Counted from the stretch's first letter, positions 25,575 to 33,722 are shown. The stretch: DNA of 64,000 bases from Pyrinomonadaceae bacterium (GCA_019694395.1 JAIBCC010000004.1:1-64000); one strand, 5' to 3'. Notes: a model not told the origin generated them from the sequence alone. Made by a program: numbers and translations.

Positions 25575-26210
25575 ATGAAATCTCAAAATTCCGCTTGTAT
25601 CATTTTATTGTTTTTTCTAATTTGCAGTTTGCTCGTCTTTCCTGTGATTTCATTTGGTCAGGATACTGAAAGAGATGATACCTTAAAGCCTTATACATCT
25701 TGTCATTTTGATAACGGATTGAGAATTATTCAAATTGACAGTTTGCCGAAGAATGTAAAGTCCCGCCCCATCAAAACTGCTAAAGGTAATAAAAAAGTTT
25801 CACTCGCAGATGGATACCGTATTATGGTTTCCTATAAAAATAGTAGTGATTGGTTTGCAAATATAAAAGCTGAAAAGTCATTTGCTGCAGATTATGAACA
25901 GGATAAAGAAAATGTCATTGAGAATCTTAAATGGACGACTTCAAATGAGAAAGGAATGGAAAGCCAAGATCCTATCAAAGTAAATTTTAATGGATATGAA
26001 GGTTATAAAATAAACCGGCAAACATTGACAGGAAATATTCTTGGAGTATATGTGCTTTTCTCTGATGCTGAACATACAATCACAACTATCTATTTCATCA
26101 ATCAGAATCCAAAAAATAAGAGATTTCAGCGCATTGAAGAATGGCAAACTTTACGGGATGAATTTCTTATCAGTTATACTGGGTGTATAAATCAAAATCG
26201 AAAGTCTTGA
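25575..26210 (+). CDS. Secreted protein of unknown function
   Basis: A 211-residue protein. MKSQNSACIILLFFLICS and the following residues form a signal peptide ending near SFGQD. ATG 25575 is chosen over an in-frame upstream codon at 25545, which lies in the promoter element; GGAG is at 25561-25564. Two Cys (TSCHF and YTGCIN) bracket the mature domain. The body is alpha/beta with a NFNGYEGYKINRQ segment. No family is recognised. Confidence 0.7.
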   Translation: MKSQNSACIILLFFLICSLLVFPVISFGQDTERDDTLKPYTSCHFDNGLRIIQIDSLPKNVKSRPIKTAKGNKKVSLADGYRIMVSYKNSSDWFANIKAEKSFAADYEQDKENVIENLKWTTSNEKGMESQDPIKVNFNGYEGYKINRQTLTGNILGVYVLFSDAEHTITTIYFINQNPKNKRFQRIEEWQTLRDEFLISYTGCINQNRKS

Positions 26211-26242
26211 TGCAACGGCAAATGGGTTAAATTATTCCCTGC
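26204..26242 (+). promoter_or_regulatory. Repeated promoter, copy 5 (shortened)
   Basis: TCTTG, 16 bp, GTTAAATTATTCC, overlapping the end of the preceding gene. The spacer is 3 bp shorter than in the other copies, so it may be weak or decayed. It lies about 110 bp before the gene at 26351. Confidence 0.5.
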
Positions 26243-26350
26243 ACGTTTTGCGATTAGAAAACTCATAGCCTTAATAATCGCAACGAGTTAGAGTGATTTC
26301 TTTTGTATTATCGCGGCTGCTAAACCAGATAAATATAAAAGGAAACATTT

Positions 26351-26566
26351 ATGGCAATAGAAAGAGGTCGAGCCTGGCGCAGGTTCGTCAACCAATTAAA
26401 TAAAGGAAATGGGATGGGTTCAAAAGAGATTTGGAAGCCTGAAAAAAACTGGAAAATGATTTATTTTCGCTCAGAAAAATTACAAAGGGCTAAAAAATTA
26501 TGCTTTGAATATCCAAGAAAAAATTACCGACAGTTGATTGAAACCGAATTAGATTTTAACGGCTAA
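26351..26566 (+). CDS. Small basic protein of unknown function
   Basis: A 71-residue, strongly basic protein rich in Arg, Lys and aromatic residues (GRAWRRFVNQ, KPEKNWKMIYFRSEKLQR, FEYPRKNYRQ). A good ribosome binding site (aaaaggaaacatttATG) and a terminator right after support expression. The composition suggests nucleic-acid or ribosome binding. I do not recognise a named family. Confidence 0.65.
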   Translation: MAIERGRAWRRFVNQLNKGNGMGSKEIWKPEKNWKMIYFRSEKLQRAKKLCFEYPRKNYRQLIETELDFNG

Positions 26567-26594
26567 AGAAACTAGATTATTGTAAGAAAACATT

Positions 26595-26627
26595 CAGCCT
26601 GACTAAAATTTGTTAGGCTGTTTTTTC
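26595..26627 (+). terminator. Rho-independent terminator
   Basis: CAGCCTGAC and GTTAGGCTG form a 9-bp stem with one G-U pair, followed by TTTTTTC. Its T-run merges into promoter copy 6. Confidence 0.85.
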
Positions 26628-26673
26628 TTGATTCCAGAGTAACAAATCGGTTAAATTGAAACCGTAAATAAGG
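26625..26673 (+). promoter_or_regulatory. Repeated promoter, copy 6
   Basis: TTCTTG, 19 bp, GTTAAATTGAAACCG, then taaataagg. It is nearly identical to copy 2 and begins directly at the terminator of the previous gene. It lies about 155 bp before the gene at 26828. Confidence 0.7.
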
Positions 26674-26677
26674 TTAT

Positions 26678-26774
26678 TGACGTGAATCATTCCAGATAAT
26701 ACACGATTTTAGCTGTATTGATGAGAATCATTCACGCAAATAACACAAATTTTGATGATTGACGCGAATCATTC
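26678..26774 (+). repeat. Three TGAYNNGAATCATTC boxes phased at 41 bp
   Basis: tgacgtgaatcattc (26678), tgatgagaatcattc (26719) and tgacgcgaatcattc (26760) are spaced exactly 41 bp. The segments between them share little. A single related box is at 22198. The core resembles half of a Fur-type box (AATCATT), so regulator binding is possible. Confidence 0.7.
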
Positions 26775-26827
26775 TTGTCAATCAATAGTTGGGCATCTTC
26801 CTTTGAATAACGAATTGTTGTAAGGCT

Positions 26828-27421
26828 ATGATTAAGAACATTCTCATCGCAATCGGCACATTATTAGTTTTAGTATTTTCGTCAAATACAGCAAACGCTT
26901 GTTCTTGTTCTTTCCAAAGTCTGAAAGATGACTTTTCGTCCACAGATGTTGTTTTTATTGGCAAGGTCATCAAAAATAAGACAATTAAATATGCAGAAGT
27001 CAGTATGACTTTGAAAGAGTCAGGCACATTGGAAATGGTCAAGAATCCTAAATGGGAAAAGACTATTGAAAAAATCCGAAGTGTAACATTTGAAGTCAGC
27101 GAATCATTCAAAGGCACGACCGAGAAAACTTTTACGTTATTATCTTCATACTATACCGGGGGCGGAAGTTGTGGCATTCGATTCAAAAAAGACGAAACTT
27201 ATCTTATTTTTGCATACAAAACACAACCATTGCTCTCAAAAGAAGAATCTGAACAACCAAAAGAAAACTGGACATTGGAGATGCAGTTAAATGCAGAAGC
27301 AGACGAATTTAACAAGTATTTGCCTCCGTTTGCAGTAAGTGTTTGTTCATATACTGGTAATTTGATTTATATGGAAAAAGAGGTTAAGGCGATTCGTGAT
27401 TTTCAAAAGAAAGGAAAATAA
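26828..27421 (+). CDS. Secreted netrin/TIMP-like (NTR) domain protein
   Basis: A 197-residue protein with a signal peptide ending at ANA and the mature N-terminus CSCSF. The order C-x-C, DVVFIGKV, FEVSESFKG, SSYYTGGGSCGIRFKKDETYL and a later Cys in VSVCSYTG follows the OB-fold NTR pattern of bacterial TIMP-like proteins, where the N-terminal CxC forms disulfides. In animals such domains inhibit metalloproteases; whether bacterial ones do is not known to me. A secreted metalloprotease gene lies at 10041, but no link is shown. Confidence 0.7.
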   Translation: MIKNILIAIGTLLVLVFSSNTANACSCSFQSLKDDFSSTDVVFIGKVIKNKTIKYAEVSMTLKESGTLEMVKNPKWEKTIEKIRSVTFEVSESFKGTTEKTFTLLSSYYTGGGSCGIRFKKDETYLIFAYKTQPLLSKEESEQPKENWTLEMQLNAEADEFNKYLPPFAVSVCSYTGNLIYMEKEVKAIRDFQKKGK

Positions 27422-27621
27422 TAACAATCAGAGAAACAATTCCCAACACGAATTATTTATTAACGCAATGCCAAACAAATTAATGGACGCGAGCGCGGGT
27501 AGAAACTTTCTTATCAAACATCTTCGATGAACTCAGAAACTCTCAACTAATCAAAAAGAATCCATTTCTATATGCTAATCGAATAATTTTGTGTAAAATC
27601 TGAGGCACGGGGGATTTTTGT

Positions 27622-29046
27622 ATGAAAGCAGTTCGGGAATTAGCACCAACTAACAACATTGAGCGAATTTTTGAGGCGCAAAAAGCCAATCAATACGCAG
27701 TCGGAAACACAACTGTCAAAGAGCGTAAGGCAAAGCTGGAGAAGTTGCGAAAAGCCGTTGAAATTGATTTTCGGGATGAGATTCGCAATGCGCTGAAAAG
27801 CGATTTTCATAAACACAAAGCCGAAGTGGATCTGGCGGAAATTTTTCCCGTCACGAGCGAGATCAAACACGCCAAACGGCATCTCCGCAGTTGGATGAGT
27901 CCGAAAAGAGTTGCGACACCGTTAGCTTTTGCCGGAGGTTCTTCGTGGGTTCAGTATGAGCCGAAAGGCGTTTGTCTGATAATTTCGCCGTGGAATTTTC
28001 CGATAAATCTGACTTTTGGACCGTTAGTTTCCGCGATTGCCGCCGGAAATACGGCGATTATCAAACCTTCGGAACACACACCGAATGCTTCTGCCGTTAT
28101 TCGCAAAATCATTGAATCCATTTTTGACGAATCCGAAGTTGCGGTTATCGAAGGCGGAATCGAAACCTCGACCGCATTGCTCAAACTTCCTTTCAATCAT
28201 ATTTTCTTTACGGGTGCCCCCGAAATCGGCAAAGTCGTGATGGAAGCGGCGGCGAAAAATCTAACTTCGGTCACGCTCGAATTAGGCGGAAAATCTCCGA
28301 CAATTATTGATGAAACTGCAAATTTGAAAACGTCAGCCAAACGAATTGCGTGGGGCAAATTTTCCAATTCGGGACAGGTTTGCATCGCGCCGGATTATAT
28401 TTTTGTTCACGAAAGCAAAAAAGATGAGTTTGTTAAGCTGATGAAACAAAACGTCTTAAACGCATTCGGCGAAAACGCGGAAAAATCCGAATCTTTTACG
28501 CATATTGTCAACAATCGTCATTTGAACCGTTTGAAAGGCTATTTGGACGATGCAATTGCCAAGGGCGCAAAAATTCTTCACGGGGGAAAAATCATTCAGG
28601 AAGAAAATTTCCTTGAACCAACTTTGGTCGAAAATGCTTCATTTGATTCCGAACTGATGAAAAACGAAATTTTCGGTCCGATTCTGCCGATTTTTTCTTA
28701 TAAAAATATTGACGAGGTTTTGCAATATATTCGTGAAAACGAAAAGCCTTTGGCGTTGTATATTTTCAGCTCCAACGCACAAAACATTGATTATATTCTC
28801 AAAAACACACGCGCCGGAGGAACCTGCATCAATCACAATGAAATCCATTTTTTCAACAATAATTTACCGTTCGGCGGAGTCAATAACAGCGGCATCGGCA
28901 AAGGTCACGGCAAATTCGGTTTTGAAGCCTTTTCCAACGCACGCGGCATCTATCGCCAGCATCTTCCGGGCGCGCTCGAATTGCTCTTGCCGCCGTATGA
29001 TAATTTCAAAGAAAGATTGATTGATTTAACTATAAAGTGGTTTTAA
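27622..29046 (+). CDS. Aldehyde dehydrogenase family protein
   Basis: A 474-residue NAD(P)-dependent aldehyde dehydrogenase. The general base is E220 in LELGGKSP and the nucleophile is C254 in SGQVCIAPDY. IISPWNFPINLTFGPLVSAIAAGN and IKPSEHTPN form the cofactor site. The length and the C-terminal LLLPPYDNFKERLIDL place it with class 3 / fatty aldehyde dehydrogenases, which often end in a hydrophobic tail. Substrate is unknown. The stop codon is directly followed by repeat E9. Confidence 0.92.
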   Translation: MKAVRELAPTNNIERIFEAQKANQYAVGNTTVKERKAKLEKLRKAVEIDFRDEIRNALKSDFHKHKAEVDLAEIFPVTSEIKHAKRHLRSWMSPKRVATPLAFAGGSSWVQYEPKGVCLIISPWNFPINLTFGPLVSAIAAGNTAIIKPSEHTPNASAVIRKIIESIFDESEVAVIEGGIETSTALLKLPFNHIFFTGAPEIGKVVMEAAAKNLTSVTLELGGKSPTIIDETANLKTSAKRIAWGKFSNSGQVCIAPDYIFVHESKKDEFVKLMKQNVLNAFGENAEKSESFTHIVNNRHLNRLKGYLDDAIAKGAKILHGGKIIQEENFLEPTLVENASFDSELMKNEIFGPILPIFSYKNIDEVLQYIRENEKPLALYIFSSNAQNIDYILKNTRAGGTCINHNEIHFFNNNLPFGGVNNSGIGKGHGKFGFEAFSNARGIYRQHLPGALELLLPPYDNFKERLIDLTIKWF

Positions 29047-29125
29047 GTCTCAAGTCTCATAGTCTCAGGTCTCAAGTCAAAAACAAATCCGACTTGGGAC
29101 TTGAGACTATGAGACTTGAGACTAT
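29047..29125. repeat. Word-built inverted repeat E9 (agtctca type)
   Basis: gtctcaagtctcatagtctc (from 29047) faces gagactatgagacttgagac (29104-29123), almost perfectly complementary. The arms enclose ggtctcaagtc / gacttgggac as an inner pair. It fills exactly the space between the aldehyde dehydrogenase stop and the VOC start. Confidence 0.92.
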
Positions 29126-29131
29126 TCAATT

Positions 29132-29530
29132 ATGAAACAAAAAATTGTGCATTTGGCTTTGGTCGTGGACGATTACGACGAAGCCATTAAATTTTATACG
29201 GAAAAATTAGACTTTGATTTAATTGAAGATACACCGCAATCAGAAACCAAACGATGGGTTTTGGTCGCGCCGAAAAATAGTGACGGCTGTCAGCTTTTAC
29301 TGGCTAAAGGCGTTGGCGACGAGCAGCGGAGCAGAATTGGCAATCAAACGGGGGGGCGAGTTTTTTTGTTTCTGCAAACTGATGATTTTTGGCGCGATTA
29401 TAATGATTTTGTCGAAAAAGGAATTGAGTTTGCGCGTCCTCCGAAAGTCGAAGAATATGGAACAGTTGCCGTTTTTAAAGATTTATACGGCAATCTTTGG
29501 GATTTGATCGAGTTTTCAACGAAACCTTAA
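29132..29530 (+). CDS. VOC-superfamily (glyoxalase-like) protein
   Basis: A 132-residue protein of the vicinal-oxygen-chelate fold with two beta-alpha-beta-beta-beta units. HLALVVDDYDEAIKFYTEKLDF is the usual first unit and VAVFKDLYGNLWDLIEF the end of the second, with metal ligands likely H8 and E near the C-terminus. Such proteins include glyoxalases, dioxygenases and antibiotic-binding proteins; the substrate is unknown. A second copy of its last 17 codons lies at 30469. Confidence 0.88.
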   Translation: MKQKIVHLALVVDDYDEAIKFYTEKLDFDLIEDTPQSETKRWVLVAPKNSDGCQLLLAKGVGDEQRSRIGNQTGGRVFLFLQTDDFWRDYNDFVEKGIEFARPPKVEEYGTVAVFKDLYGNLWDLIEFSTKP

Positions 29531-29952
29531 ATATCTTTTGGCGGAAATTTGCCTGTTTCAACCCAAGCTAACCGAGCCGTCGTTTGATAAATATTGTTCA
29601 TTTGCAAAGCATCAACGGTTGCGCGTCCGCAGGGCGTTTTCCCGATAATTTCGGTTTTGTCCTGGCTAAATTCAAAATGTTCTTTCCAGATTTGAGTGCG
29701 CGGATTAAAAAGTTTGAAAGTTTTTCCGCTCAAAGAATCAGTTGCTTTGACTTTTTTGGATTTGTGACCATTACATTCACGACAGGCTAACCATAAATTT
29801 TCTTCAACAGTTTCACCACCTAACGCTTTTGGATAAATATGTTCAACTTCGAGTTTGAAGGGCATTAATTCTTGCGGATTTAGACAATATCCGCAGCGAT
29901 TTTTGGCTTTTTGCCGAATCTTTTGATCTAATTCTTTCTTAATCTTTGCCAT
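29527..29952 (-). CDS. HNH endonuclease
   Basis: A 141-residue protein with the HNH fold: CGYC (zinc), LEVEHIYPKALGG (catalytic His), ENLWLACRECNGHK (Asn and second CxxC). The HNH core occupies about residues 19-66. A C-terminal region of 75 residues (SGKTFKLFNPRTQIW...) is conserved in HNH proteins of this size. It overlaps the preceding RHH-like gene by 14 bp, so the two are translationally coupled. The target DNA or RNA is unknown. Confidence 0.88.
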   Translation of the reverse strand: MAKIKKELDQKIRQKAKNRCGYCLNPQELMPFKLEVEHIYPKALGGETVEENLWLACRECNGHKSKKVKATDSLSGKTFKLFNPRTQIWKEHFEFSQDKTEIIGKTPCGRATVDALQMNNIYQTTARLAWVETGKFPPKDI

Positions 29953-30310
29953 TCAAACCGCGTCGTGAGGCTTCGCGTAAAGCAAAAGCCTTTTTCAAAG
30001 TTGTGAGTCGGTTTAACTCCATCAATTTCCACAGTTCTTTTTGCTCTGACTTAGTTAAATCTTCCTCATTTTGTTTGTGAAGTAAATTGCTTAAATGATT
30101 ATCTTGTTTGGTCGGCATTTGCAATTTAGTTAGTTCAAGTAGTTCTTTATCCGAACAAAAGGCGATTTGTTTTTCTAATTCTTCAATATTAACTGAAAAT
30201 TCATTTTCGATTTTTTCCGCAATAATTTCATCAACCCGCCGTTTTGATTTACTTGCGATACTAGAGATATTGGCAAAAATTTTGTCAGGCAAATTAATCG
30301 TAACTTCCAT
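29939..30310 (-). CDS. RHH-like small protein paired with the HNH gene
   Basis: A 123-residue charged protein. The N-terminus VTINLPDKIFANI then SKSKRRVDEIIAEKI has the strand-helix-helix look of ribbon-helix-helix DNA-binding domains. The remainder is helical. Gene order (small RHH protein upstream of, and overlapping, a nuclease) is that of toxin-antitoxin pairs, but no toxin activity can be shown from sequence. Confidence 0.65.
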   Translation of the reverse strand: MEVTINLPDKIFANISSIASKSKRRVDEIIAEKIENEFSVNIEELEKQIAFCSDKELLELTKLQMPTKQDNHLSNLLHKQNEEDLTKSEQKELWKLMELNRLTTLKKAFALREASRRGLNGKD

Positions 30311-30341
30311 AAATTTGATTTTATCACGACTGCAAAAAATC

Positions 30342-30467
30342 CTAAAAATATTTAGCTATAAAAACCGCACCGCCGAAAGTTGCAAATAAGATCACACTGA
30401 CAAACCCATTTGTCGTGAAAAATGCCGCATTCATTTGACTTAAATCATTTGGTTTAACCAAAGTGTG
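30342..30467 (-). pseudogene. 3' fragment of ubiA
   Basis: The last 41 codons of a ubiA gene, [10 protein letters not shown] to AVFIAKYF and stop. They match the C-terminus of the intact ubiA (32755) with four amino acid changes, but about 16 of some 120 bases differ, mostly at silent positions. The fragment therefore comes from a diverged allele rather than a fresh local copy. It ends abruptly at the junction with a VOC fragment. Confidence 0.85.
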
Positions 30468-30468
30468 T

Positions 30469-30522
30469 TTTAAAGATTTATACGGTAATCTTTGGGATTT
30501 GATCGAGTTTTCAAAAACCTGA
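30469..30522 (+). pseudogene. 3' fragment of the VOC gene
   Basis: KDLYGNLWDLIEFSKT and stop, the last 17 codons of the VOC gene at 29132, with one base difference over the first 40 bp. It is joined directly to the ubiA fragment; GTTT is common to both sides of the junction. Confidence 0.85.
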
Positions 30523-30525
30523 TTA

Positions 30526-31590
30526 TTATTTCTCCAGATTATCAAACACAAAAGGAAGCACTTCATTATAAATTCTGCCTTTTCTGCCCCAAAGTCTGTT
30601 TCGATGGTCGCCATTGTATTGTTCAAATTGATGCGGAATTCCCAAAAGAGTTAATTTTCTTGAAAATAAACGGCTGTTAATTTCAATCAACTTAATATTT
30701 TCCTCATCTCCGCAATCGAATTTTATAGCTCGCAGTTTCAGCAGATTTTCTTTGTATTTTTCAGCCATTTTGACAACATCAAACTCCAACCATTTATTAT
30801 ATGCTTTAAGATTTGGAATTAATTTATTACCCATTATTTTGTAAGGTTTATCAGCATAAAAAGGCGGGTTAGTCGGGTTCGGTGAAAAGGCTTGCGAAAC
30901 CATCAACATACCTATCACATTTTGGCTTTTGGTTGCTAAAAGTTCGTCAATAGTTTTGGCTTGGATAAACTTTTTCACCTCAGGATTTTTTGGGTCAAGT
31001 TCGGCGTTGAAACTCAAAAAACCGCTATTCATTCCGTAAGCAACGCTGAAAACGTCGGGGTGTTTCATTGCCAAAGTAATTGCTCCAAAACCTCCCATCG
31101 AATGTCCGACAATGGCTCTTGATTCTGCTTTGGCAATGGTTCGATAATTTTTGTCAACGTAATTTACTAATTCCGTTACCGTAAAATCTTCCCAATTCCC
31201 TGTCACCGAAGAATTTACATAAAAACTTCCGCCCCACTGCGTGTTTTCATTTGGAGTAACCACAATCATTTCTCCAAAGCGATGCGATAAAATTCCCGCG
31301 TCCATTAACCCTTGAATGGTGGCATAATTATCCGAATCATCTACAAAATTCAGATGGTCATCGCCTGTTCCGTGCAGTAAATACATCACCGGGTAGCGTT
31401 TATTTGAAGTTGAATAACTTGGCGGAAGATAAATCGTAATTGGTCGTTTTGCCTCAACGCCAATTATATTTTTGGCTAAAGATTCGGAAACTAAAGTATC
31501 AACTTTGACCGTGCTTTTATTTTGAGCGTTTATAATTTGAATTGATACGAACAAAAAAACGAAGGCTGCATAAAAAGTGTATTTTTTCAT
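30526..31590 (-). CDS. Secreted esterase (esterase D-like alpha/beta hydrolase)
   Basis: A 354-residue alpha/beta hydrolase with a signal peptide (ends INAQ). PITIYLPPSYS, YPVMYLLHGTGDDHLNF and the nucleophile elbow VGHSMGGFGA (S164) are those of the esterase D / Fes / mycolyltransferase-like family; His is likely in YNGDHRNRLW. Substrates of this family are feruloyl, trehalose or siderophore esters. It follows the AraC-type gene by 25 bp and is probably controlled by it. Confidence 0.88.
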   Translation of the reverse strand: MKKYTFYAAFVFLFVSIQIINAQNKSTVKVDTLVSESLAKNIIGVEAKRPITIYLPPSYSTSNKRYPVMYLLHGTGDDHLNFVDDSDNYATIQGLMDAGILSHRFGEMIVVTPNENTQWGGSFYVNSSVTGNWEDFTVTELVNYVDKNYRTIAKAESRAIVGHSMGGFGAITLAMKHPDVFSVAYGMNSGFLSFNAELDPKNPEVKKFIQAKTIDELLATKSQNVIGMLMVSQAFSPNPTNPPFYADKPYKIMGNKLIPNLKAYNKWLEFDVVKMAEKYKENLLKLRAIKFDCGDEENIKLIEINSRLFSRKLTLLGIPHQFEQYNGDHRNRLWGRKGRIYNEVLPFVFDNLEK

Positions 31591-31615
31591 ACGCCAACCT
31601 TATTAAAAATAAATC

Positions 31616-32758
31616 TCAAAGTCGTTCGGGTTTATCCAAGCGAACATAATTATCAATCTTTTTGTTTTGTTTAGCGTATTCTGATGGCGAAATTCCTACT
31701 TGTTTTTTGAAGGCTGTGTTAAAAGTAGTTTTAGAATTGAAGCCGGATTCAAAGGCAATTCCCAACATATTCAGCTTATCCGCTTTTGCTGAGGTCAATA
31801 ATTTTTTGGCTTCTTCAACCCGGAATTTGTTGATGAAATTGTAAAAATTGTCGCCTGTAACTTCGTTAATTAAATACGAAGCATCGTGAATACTGATCTT
31901 TAGTTTCTCAGCCACAGCCGCTAAATTTATTTCATTATCAAGGAAAATCTTTTCGTTCTGCATCAAATTATTCAAACGTGCGGATAATTCAACAATTTGC
32001 TCATCACTCAATCTTTTCGCCTTTGTAGGTTCGCTCAAAACTTCTGAAATTTCGTCTAAATCTTCATTTTTATAGGGAAAAACTGCGGCTTGTTTCATTG
32101 CCGAATAAGCCAGAAGACAAATCGAAATTGCATAAATCAAACGATTGAAATTAACCAAGAACGGGAAAATACCAAGCGCATCGTTTATCCAAAAAAGAAC
32201 AGGAAAAAACGAAATCAGCAAGAGCAATTTGAGCCAATTCAAGTTGATATTTTGTGTTGAGGAAGTAATCAATTCTAAATTTCGATTATGCTTTTTTAAG
32301 GTCAAAGACGAAACAATGAGATACGCTAAAAGTTGGAATGGCAATAGATCACGCACATAAAAAGCAGTTTCGCCAAATTCAAAAATCGTTTTGGTGCTAA
32401 TACTTTCCTCTGAATAAAACACAAAATTTTCTATCAGTGCAAAGATAAAAAAAGACAGAAAGTGAAGCCAATAACGTATTTTGATTTTCGCTGTAGGATT
32501 TACAAAATAAAGAATGCTGATGTAAATGCTCGGTGCTAATAAAAACTGTAAACTATTGAGCCATTTGACGATAAACGAATAATTTGCACTTAATGCTAAA
32601 TCATCAAGATAGTTTCCAATAAACGCAGTTCCTAGAATAAAAGCAAATAAACTCAGCCATTTATTAGCTTTTGCATTTTGTTTCAGCGGATGAAAGTATA
32701 ATAAAAAGCAAAGCAAAAAACTTTCGCCAACCAAAAAAGCTAACAAAAAATTATTCAT
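31616..32758 (-). CDS. Membrane-bound AraC-family transcription regulator
   Basis: A 380-residue protein with about seven N-terminal TM helices (1-220) and a C-terminal AraC-type double HTH ([51 protein letters not shown]). This layout lets a membrane sensor act directly on DNA. Its ATG overlaps the stop of ubiA (ATGA), so the two genes are translated together. The likely target is the esterase gene just downstream. Confidence 0.88.
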   Translation of the reverse strand: MNNFLLAFLVGESFLLCFLLYFHPLKQNAKANKWLSLFAFILGTAFIGNYLDDLALSANYSFIVKWLNSLQFLLAPSIYISILYFVNPTAKIKIRYWLHFLSFFIFALIENFVFYSEESISTKTIFEFGETAFYVRDLLPFQLLAYLIVSSLTLKKHNRNLELITSSTQNINLNWLKLLLLISFFPVLFWINDALGIFPFLVNFNRLIYAISICLLAYSAMKQAAVFPYKNEDLDEISEVLSEPTKAKRLSDEQIVELSARLNNLMQNEKIFLDNEINLAAVAEKLKISIHDASYLINEVTGDNFYNFINKFRVEEAKKLLTSAKADKLNMLGIAFESGFNSKTTFNTAFKKQVGISPSEYAKQNKKIDNYVRLDKPERL

Positions 32759-33630
32759 TGATATTTAGCCAGAAAAACCGCGCCGCCGAAAGTTGCAAAT
32801 AAAATCACGCTGACAAACGCATTTGTAGTAAAAAATGCTGCGTTCATCTTTGATAAATCGTTCGGTTTAACCAAAGTGTGTTGATAAACAAGTAAAATCC
32901 CGACCGCAATCACACCCGCCAGAGCAAGCCAGCCTAAATCCGTGACGGCGTAAAGAAGGAGCAGAACAACAAAGGCTTGAAAATGGAACATCCGCGCAAT
33001 CCAGAGCGAATTTTTGATGCCGAAACGCGCCGGAATCGAACGTAATCCGTTTTTTCTATCAAATTCGTAATCCTGACAGGCATACATAATGTCAAAACCT
33101 GCCGTCCACATCATCACCAGAAGTGAAAGGAAAATCGGAGTCACATCGTCAATCGCGCCGCGCACCGCAATCCACGCCGCCGTCGGCGAAATTGCCAACG
33201 CCCAGCCCAAAATCAAATGGGCAAAACTCGTAAATCTTTTGGCGTAGCTGTAACCCAACACACTCAAAAGTGCAACAGGAGATAAAATAAGTGTCAGCCA
33301 ATTTAGTTCGTAAGAAGCAAGTTCAAACAAGATAATTGATATAACTAAAAAGGTTATCGCAAAATTCAGACTAAGTTTTCCGCTTGGCAATTCTCGGTTG
33401 GCAGTGCGCGGATTTTCCGCATCAAATTTGCGGTCAATGATGCGGTTAAAAGTCATTGCGGAGCTTCTTGCGCCAATCATCGCTAATGTGATCCACAAAA
33501 TCTGCCACCAGGTCGGCAAACCGTTTGCCGCGAGAACTGCACCAAGAAATGCAAAAGGAAGAGCAAACAAAGTATGCTCGAACTTTATCATTTCAAGTGT
33601 CGTTTTTAATTTCTGCCAAAAGCCGTTCAT
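32755..33630 (-). CDS. ubiA: UbiA-type prenyltransferase (4-hydroxybenzoate polyprenyltransferase-like)
   Basis: A 291-residue membrane prenyltransferase. The two Asp-rich motifs are [18 protein letters not shown] and [22 protein letters not shown], which bind the Mg-diphosphate. About eight TM helices are predicted. It attaches a polyprenyl chain to 4-hydroxybenzoate or a related acid in quinone synthesis; the UbiA or MqnP role cannot be told. ATG 33630 is chosen over an in-frame upstream codon. The 3' end is duplicated at 30342. Confidence 0.9.
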   Translation of the reverse strand: MNGFWQKLKTTLEMIKFEHTLFALPFAFLGAVLAANGLPTWWQILWITLAMIGARSSAMTFNRIIDRKFDAENPRTANRELPSGKLSLNFAITFLVISIILFELASYELNWLTLILSPVALLSVLGYSYAKRFTSFAHLILGWALAISPTAAWIAVRGAIDDVTPIFLSLLVMMWTAGFDIMYACQDYEFDRKNGLRSIPARFGIKNSLWIARMFHFQAFVVLLLLYAVTDLGWLALAGVIAVGILLVYQHTLVKPNDLSKMNAAFFTTNAFVSVILFATFGGAVFLAKYQ

Positions 33631-33722
33631 TGTCCAAATTTTAGCAAAACTATAAAAATAATTCCTCTGAACTAACAATTTTACTTTTACCTTTTGCCAT
33701 TTACCTTATAAAATTACGATTT

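Noticed and set aside
24296..26800. Integron gene cassettes, because GTTAGGC and GTTGGGC occur just before two small genes
   Set aside because: The GTTRRRY core is present, but no matching RYYYAAC partner with attC-like arms was found upstream, and no integrase gene is in the window.
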